Part shown: positions 60,369 through 64,000 of the stretch, piece after piece | Layout: each line of letters opens with the position of its first letter | Position numbering within the stretch: the stretch's first letter is position 1 | Source of the DNA: BOG-932 sp965276835 | GTDB taxonomy: Bacteria > Pseudomonadota > Alphaproteobacteria > BOG-932 > Roseiterribacteraceae | Length of the DNA: 64,000 nucleotides | Direction: 5' to 3' | Assembly (NCBI GenBank): GCA_965276835.1 | Contig: OZ255631.1 | Location: forward strand, 248,001-312,000 | The notes under the pieces: model-generated | Seen by the model: the letters and a program-made list of their open reading frames with translations, nothing else | What the model was told of the DNA's origin: nothing | Databases searched by the model: none | Translations under genes and position numbers: made by a program

Positions 60369-60903
60369 CTAACCGTCCGCCGCTTCCCGAGTCACCAGCA
60401 CAATCCGCGTCCGGCCGTAGTCCCGGCTATCGATGACCGAAAATCCTGGGGGAACGATTTCCGGTTGGGCGCGATCCGCCTCGATGGTGACGATTGCCAT
60501 GGGCGCCAGCCAGCCGGCTGCGTGGATGGCTGCCAGCGCCCTTGCCGCCAGTCCCTCGCCATAAGGCGGGTCCAGAAACACCAGGTCGAACGGCCCGGTC
60601 ATGGGTCCTGCATGGGTCAGGTCCGTGACGCGAAAATCGGCCTGTTCGGTAACACCGAGGGTTGCCGCATTCCGCCGGCACAGCGCCAGGGCCTCGCGGT
60701 TGCGGTCGACGAACAGGGCCGACGCCGCGCCGCGCGACAGCGCCTCCAGGCCCAGAGCCCCGGTCCCGGCAAAACCGTCCAGCACGCGTTTTCCAATAAA
60801 CCCGCCGTCGAGCCTGTGTCCCAATATGTTGAACACCGATTCCCGGATGCGGTCGCTGGTTGGGCGGATGCGGTCGTCGGCCGGTGTCTCCAGCCGGCGG
60901 CCT

Positions 60904-60929
<26 letters not shown>
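60369..60929 (-). CDS. rsmD: 16S rRNA (guanine(966)-N2)-methyltransferase
   Basis: A 186-residue protein with SAM motif GKRVLDGFAGTGALGLEALS near residue 45 and the catalytic NPPY-type motif DLVFLDPPYGEG. The N-terminal MRIVAGSHRGRRLETP is the RsmD start, so ATG 60929 is selected even though it overlaps the upstream gene by 26 bases. It methylates G966 of 16S rRNA during 30S assembly. It pairs with the pseudouridine synthase gene just upstream. Confidence 0.93.
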
Positions 60930-61728
<799 letters not shown>

Positions 61729-61777
61729 GATGCGGGCCAAGGTAGGCTGACAGCGGCGGGCGGTCTATGGTTGCCGG

Positions 61778-62236
61778 ATGAATGAGAGCGTTTCACCGAT
61801 GGCACAAGCCTTCGCCGCGGCCGAGGAAGCCGGCGCGCGCGGCGAAGTGCCTGTCGGCGCGGTGATTGTCGAAGCGGCAACGGGCCGCGTGATGGCGGTC
61901 GCCGGCAACCGCACCGAACAGGATTCGGACCCGACAGCCCATGCCGAGGTCCTGGCGATCCGCGCTGCCGCGCAGTTTGTTGGCGAGCCGCGTCTGCCGG
62001 ACTGCGACCTGTATGTCACTCTGGAGCCCTGCGCCATGTGCGCCGCCGCCATTTCCTTCGCCCGCGTCCGCCGCGTCTATTTCGGCGCTTACGACCCCAA
62101 GGGCGGCGCGGTCGAGCACGGGCCGCGCTGGTTCGAACAGCCGACCTGTCACCATCGGCCGGAAGTGTATGGCGGGATCGAAGAGGGGCGGGCGGCGGTC
62201 TTGCTGCGCGCGTTCTTCGCCGCGCGGCGGGACTAG
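61778..62236 (+). CDS. tadA: tRNA-specific adenosine deaminase
   Basis: A 152-residue zinc deaminase: zinc His and proton-shuttle Glu in TAHAEVLAI, two Cys in EPCAMCAAAI. Conserved RVYFGAYDPKGGAVEHG follows. It converts A34 of the tRNA-Arg(ACG) anticodon to inosine. It is divergent from the rluB-like gene and ends at a bidirectional hairpin (62247-62275). Confidence 0.93.
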   Translation: MNESVSPMAQAFAAAEEAGARGEVPVGAVIVEAATGRVMAVAGNRTEQDSDPTAHAEVLAIRAAAQFVGEPRLPDCDLYVTLEPCAMCAAAISFARVRRVYFGAYDPKGGAVEHGPRWFEQPTCHHRPEVYGGIEEGRAAVLLRAFFAARRD

Positions 62237-62246
62237 CTCAAAACAG

Positions 62247-62275
62247 AACCGCCCGGCTTTGCGGGCCGGGCGGTT
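62247..62275. terminator. Bidirectional hairpin terminator between tadA and the Bax-inhibitor gene
   Basis: A perfect 11-bp stem (AACCGCCCGGC with GCCGGGCGGTT) around a 7-base loop between convergent genes. On the minus strand a CTGTTTT run follows, fitting intrinsic termination of the Bax-inhibitor transcript; the plus side has fewer Ts. Confidence 0.8.
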
Positions 62276-62297
62276 CGTATTGCCGTGAAGCGATCGC

Positions 62298-63014
62298 TTA
62301 CCTGCGGTTGCCCATCAGGCGGAGCAGCATCATGAACAGGTTGATGAAGTCCAGATAGAGGTTCAGCGCGCCCATGAGGGCAAGCTTGCCGTTGGATTCC
62401 GCGCCCCAGGATTCGGAGTACATCTCCTTGATCTTCTGGGTATCGTAGGCGGTCAGCGCGGTGAAAGCGATGACGCCGATCACCGAGATCGCAAAGCCCA
62501 TGCCCGCGGAATGGATGAACATGTTAACCAGCATGGCGATCATGATGCCGAACACGGCCATGATACCGAACGAACCCCAGCTCGTGAGATCCGCCTTGGT
62601 CGTGTAACCGTACAGGCTCATGCCCAGGAAGGTTGCCGCGCTGATGAAGAACACCTGCGCGATCGAGCCGTGCGTGTAGACGATGAAGATCGTCGACAGC
62701 GATAGGCCCATCGCCACGCTGAAGCCATAGAATGTCGCCGTCAGAGCGGGCAGCGACAACTTCTGGATGCCGAAGGACATCACCATGACGAAGGCCAGCG
62801 GCGCGAAAATGACGAGATAGCGCAGCGGCGTACCGAAGATTGCCTGCAGCATCGCCGGCGATGTGCTGACCAGATAAGCGATGATACCCGTCACCACCAG
62901 ACCGGCGGTCATGTGGTTGTAGACGCGGACCATATGCGCGCGAAGGGCAGCGTCGAATGACGCGCCGACCGTGCGTGGGGCGGTCCTGATCCCGCTATTG
63001 AAGTCGTAAGACAT
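62298..63014 (-). CDS. Bax inhibitor-1/YccA family membrane protein
   Basis: A 238-residue protein with seven hydrophobic helices, e.g. YNHMTAGLVVTGIIAYLVST near residue 32 and VIGVIAFTALTAYDTQKIKE, which ends with the family's acidic pore region. It belongs to the TMBIM/YccA family that may leak Ca2+ or protons or adjust FtsH protease. SD AAGGAGAAG lies upstream of the ATG. Confidence 0.93.
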   Translation of the reverse strand: MSYDFNSGIRTAPRTVGASFDAALRAHMVRVYNHMTAGLVVTGIIAYLVSTSPAMLQAIFGTPLRYLVIFAPLAFVMVMSFGIQKLSLPALTATFYGFSVAMGLSLSTIFIVYTHGSIAQVFFISAATFLGMSLYGYTTKADLTSWGSFGIMAVFGIMIAMLVNMFIHSAGMGFAISVIGVIAFTALTAYDTQKIKEMYSESWGAESNGKLALMGALNLYLDFINLFMMLLRLMGNRR

Positions 63015-63111
63015 GTGAAGGGCTTCTCCTTAAAGAACCCGATTGTTGACCACCCACCATATAGTGCGGCGGTCGGGGCGTTTAAATACTACTCCGCTTT
63101 AGGATTCGCGG

Positions 63112-63999
63112 CTACTCATTCCGCAAAAGCGGTGCCGCGCGCTGGCCCAACGCCCGCCATGTGCCGGCCAATCCAAACGCCAAGGTGATGATCGCGGCAA
63201 TGCCCGCGACCGCCAAAGCGGCCACGATGCTGAACCGCCAGGTCAGGTCCATCACCGGCACGACAATCGCCCACGCCGCTGCGCTGCCCAGCGCGATGGC
63301 GACGATCGCGGCCATGGTGCCCAGCAGCCCGTGCTCGACCAGAAAGGCGCGGATAACCGTGGCCCGGTTCGCGCCGAGGACTTTCAGGACGACGGAATCG
63401 TAGATCCGCCGCCGTTCTCCTGCTGCAATTGCGCCGGCCAGCACCAGCGTGCCGGCGACCAAAGCGACCGCCGCCGTCAGGCTGACCGCCGTGCCGATTT
63501 CACCGATCAGCCCATCGACGGTCGCCAGTGCGTCGCGCACGTCGATCATGGTGACGCCGGGATAATCGTGATTGACCAGCCGCTCTATGGCGGGCTCGGC
63601 GTCGCGTGGGGCGTAGGCGGTGGCGATTTCCGTTTGTGGGGCGCCTTCCAGGAATCCGGGGGCGAAGACGAGGGAGAAATTGATACCCAACCCGCCCCAG
63701 TCGATCTCCCGCACATTCGCGACCGTCGCCTTCAAATCGCGGCCGACGATGTTGAAGGTGATCTCGTCGCCGACCTTCAGTCCCAGCGCCAGCGCCACCT
63801 CTTTGGCAATCGAAACCTTAGGCGGGCCTTGATGATTTGCCGGCCACCACTCGCCCGCGATCAGGTGAGAACGCACCGGAATCGTCGCCGAATAGGTCAT
63901 GCCCCGGTCGCCGCCCAGCACCCAGGCATAGCGTTGATCGACAACGGCTTTTTCGGCCGGCATGCCGTGTACGGCGGCAATCCGGCCCCGCAGCGACGG
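63112..63999 (-). CDS. FtsX-like ABC transporter permease (N-terminal part outside window)
   Basis: Partial gene: the frame runs to the window end without a start. It contains a MacB-like periplasmic part (AGEWWPANHQGPPKVSIAKE, TFNIVGRDLKATVANVREI) and the C-terminal FtsX domain with three membrane helices and RIYDSVVLKVLGANRATVIR. It is like YbbP/LolC-type permeases of a putative lipoprotein or lysophospholipid exporter. The ATPase and rest of the permease should lie beyond 64000. It ends 97 bases before the Bax-inhibitor start. Confidence 0.88.
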   Translation of the reverse strand, partial: PSLRGRIAAVHGMPAEKAVVDQRYAWVLGGDRGMTYSATIPVRSHLIAGEWWPANHQGPPKVSIAKEVALALGLKVGDEITFNIVGRDLKATVANVREIDWGGLGINFSLVFAPGFLEGAPQTEIATAYAPRDAEPAIERLVNHDYPGVTMIDVRDALATVDGLIGEIGTAVSLTAAVALVAGTLVLAGAIAAGERRRIYDSVVLKVLGANRATVIRAFLVEHGLLGTMAAIVAIALGSAAAWAIVVPVMDLTWRFSIVAALAVAGIAAIITLAFGLAGTWRALGQRAAPLLRNE

Positions 64000-64000
64000 C

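Overview
The window is GC-rich, densely packed chromosomal DNA, almost certainly from an alphaproteobacterium. The DinB with an N-terminal zinc-ribbon-like extension, the NodT-type efflux lipoprotein, the DUF3309 microprotein, the GtrA/CofD-like glycan operon and the RsmD/RluB/TadA block all fit that class. A Rhodospirillales- or Hyphomicrobiales-like host is my guess only. There is no rRNA, tRNA, CRISPR array, prophage or intact insertion sequence. No gene-free stretch exceeds 300 bases.

Region 1 (1-11.3 kb) is built around redox chemistry outside the cytoplasm. It holds a haem-motif DUF1592-type protein, its DUF1552 partner with a Tat signal, a triple Y-X4-D secreted repeat protein and a two-subunit molybdenum hydroxylase. 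Next come a TonB protein with an exported ExbD-like small protein, two Tat-exported cupin-like proteins, and a PQQ-type dehydrogenase fused to a cupredoxin domain. Region 2 (11.3-19.1 kb) is a minus-strand operon of eight overlapping or nearly abutting genes. It encodes a GT2 glycosyltransferase, a CofD-like/GT fusion, a HAD phosphatase, a nucleotidyltransferase, an epimerase, an unknown protein, a HigA-type antitoxin and an AmpG-like transporter. A GtrA flippase is divergent. It looks like a surface-glycan or nucleotide-sugar pathway.

Region 3 (19.2-23.4 kb) is a four-gene operon: a DDN-like F420-type reductase, a PYROXD2-like flavoprotein, a sarcosine/N-methyltryptophan oxidase-like flavoprotein and a lipid A-type acyltransferase. 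A toxin-antitoxin pair follows. Region 4 (24.1-29.65 kb) has an IclR regulator facing two tandem DegT-family enzymes in which the PLP lysine appears to be histidine, then a GMC oxidoreductase and a SnoaL-like protein. Region 5 (29.65-37.6 kb) is the transglutaminase / circularly permuted ATP-grasp / alpha-E / DUF2126 cluster predicted to act on peptides.

Region 6 (37.8-46.3 kb) is mixed: a DUF3309 microprotein, an MscS channel, an SLC13 permease, DinB, a lipid kinase, a phosphoesterase, a DUF985 cupin, a glycine-zipper lipoprotein and YjbQ. Region 7 (46.3-51.0 kb) is a tightly coupled operon: an AttH/CrtC-like protein, an APH-like kinase, DUF6285 and a double-domain CoA transferase. Region 8 (51.1-53.9 kb) is accessory DNA: a HicBA module beside the C-terminal remnant of a molybdoenzyme, an MXKDX repeat protein, an acidic protein, an intergenic palindromic repeat and an F420/PPOX-type protein. 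Region 9 (54.0-58.7 kb) is a FUSC/DUF1656/HlyD/NodT tripartite efflux operon. Region 10 (58.9-64 kb) carries a fatty-acid desaturase, rsmD, rluB-like, tadA, a Bax-inhibitor-1 protein and the 3' part of an FtsX-type ABC permease.

The most notable items are the tandem His-for-Lys DegT paralogues, the CofD-GT fusion inside an operon that also holds a HigB-less HigA, the cupredoxin without its axial Met, and several small toxin-antitoxin modules. Function calls rest on recognised motifs; no database search was possible.
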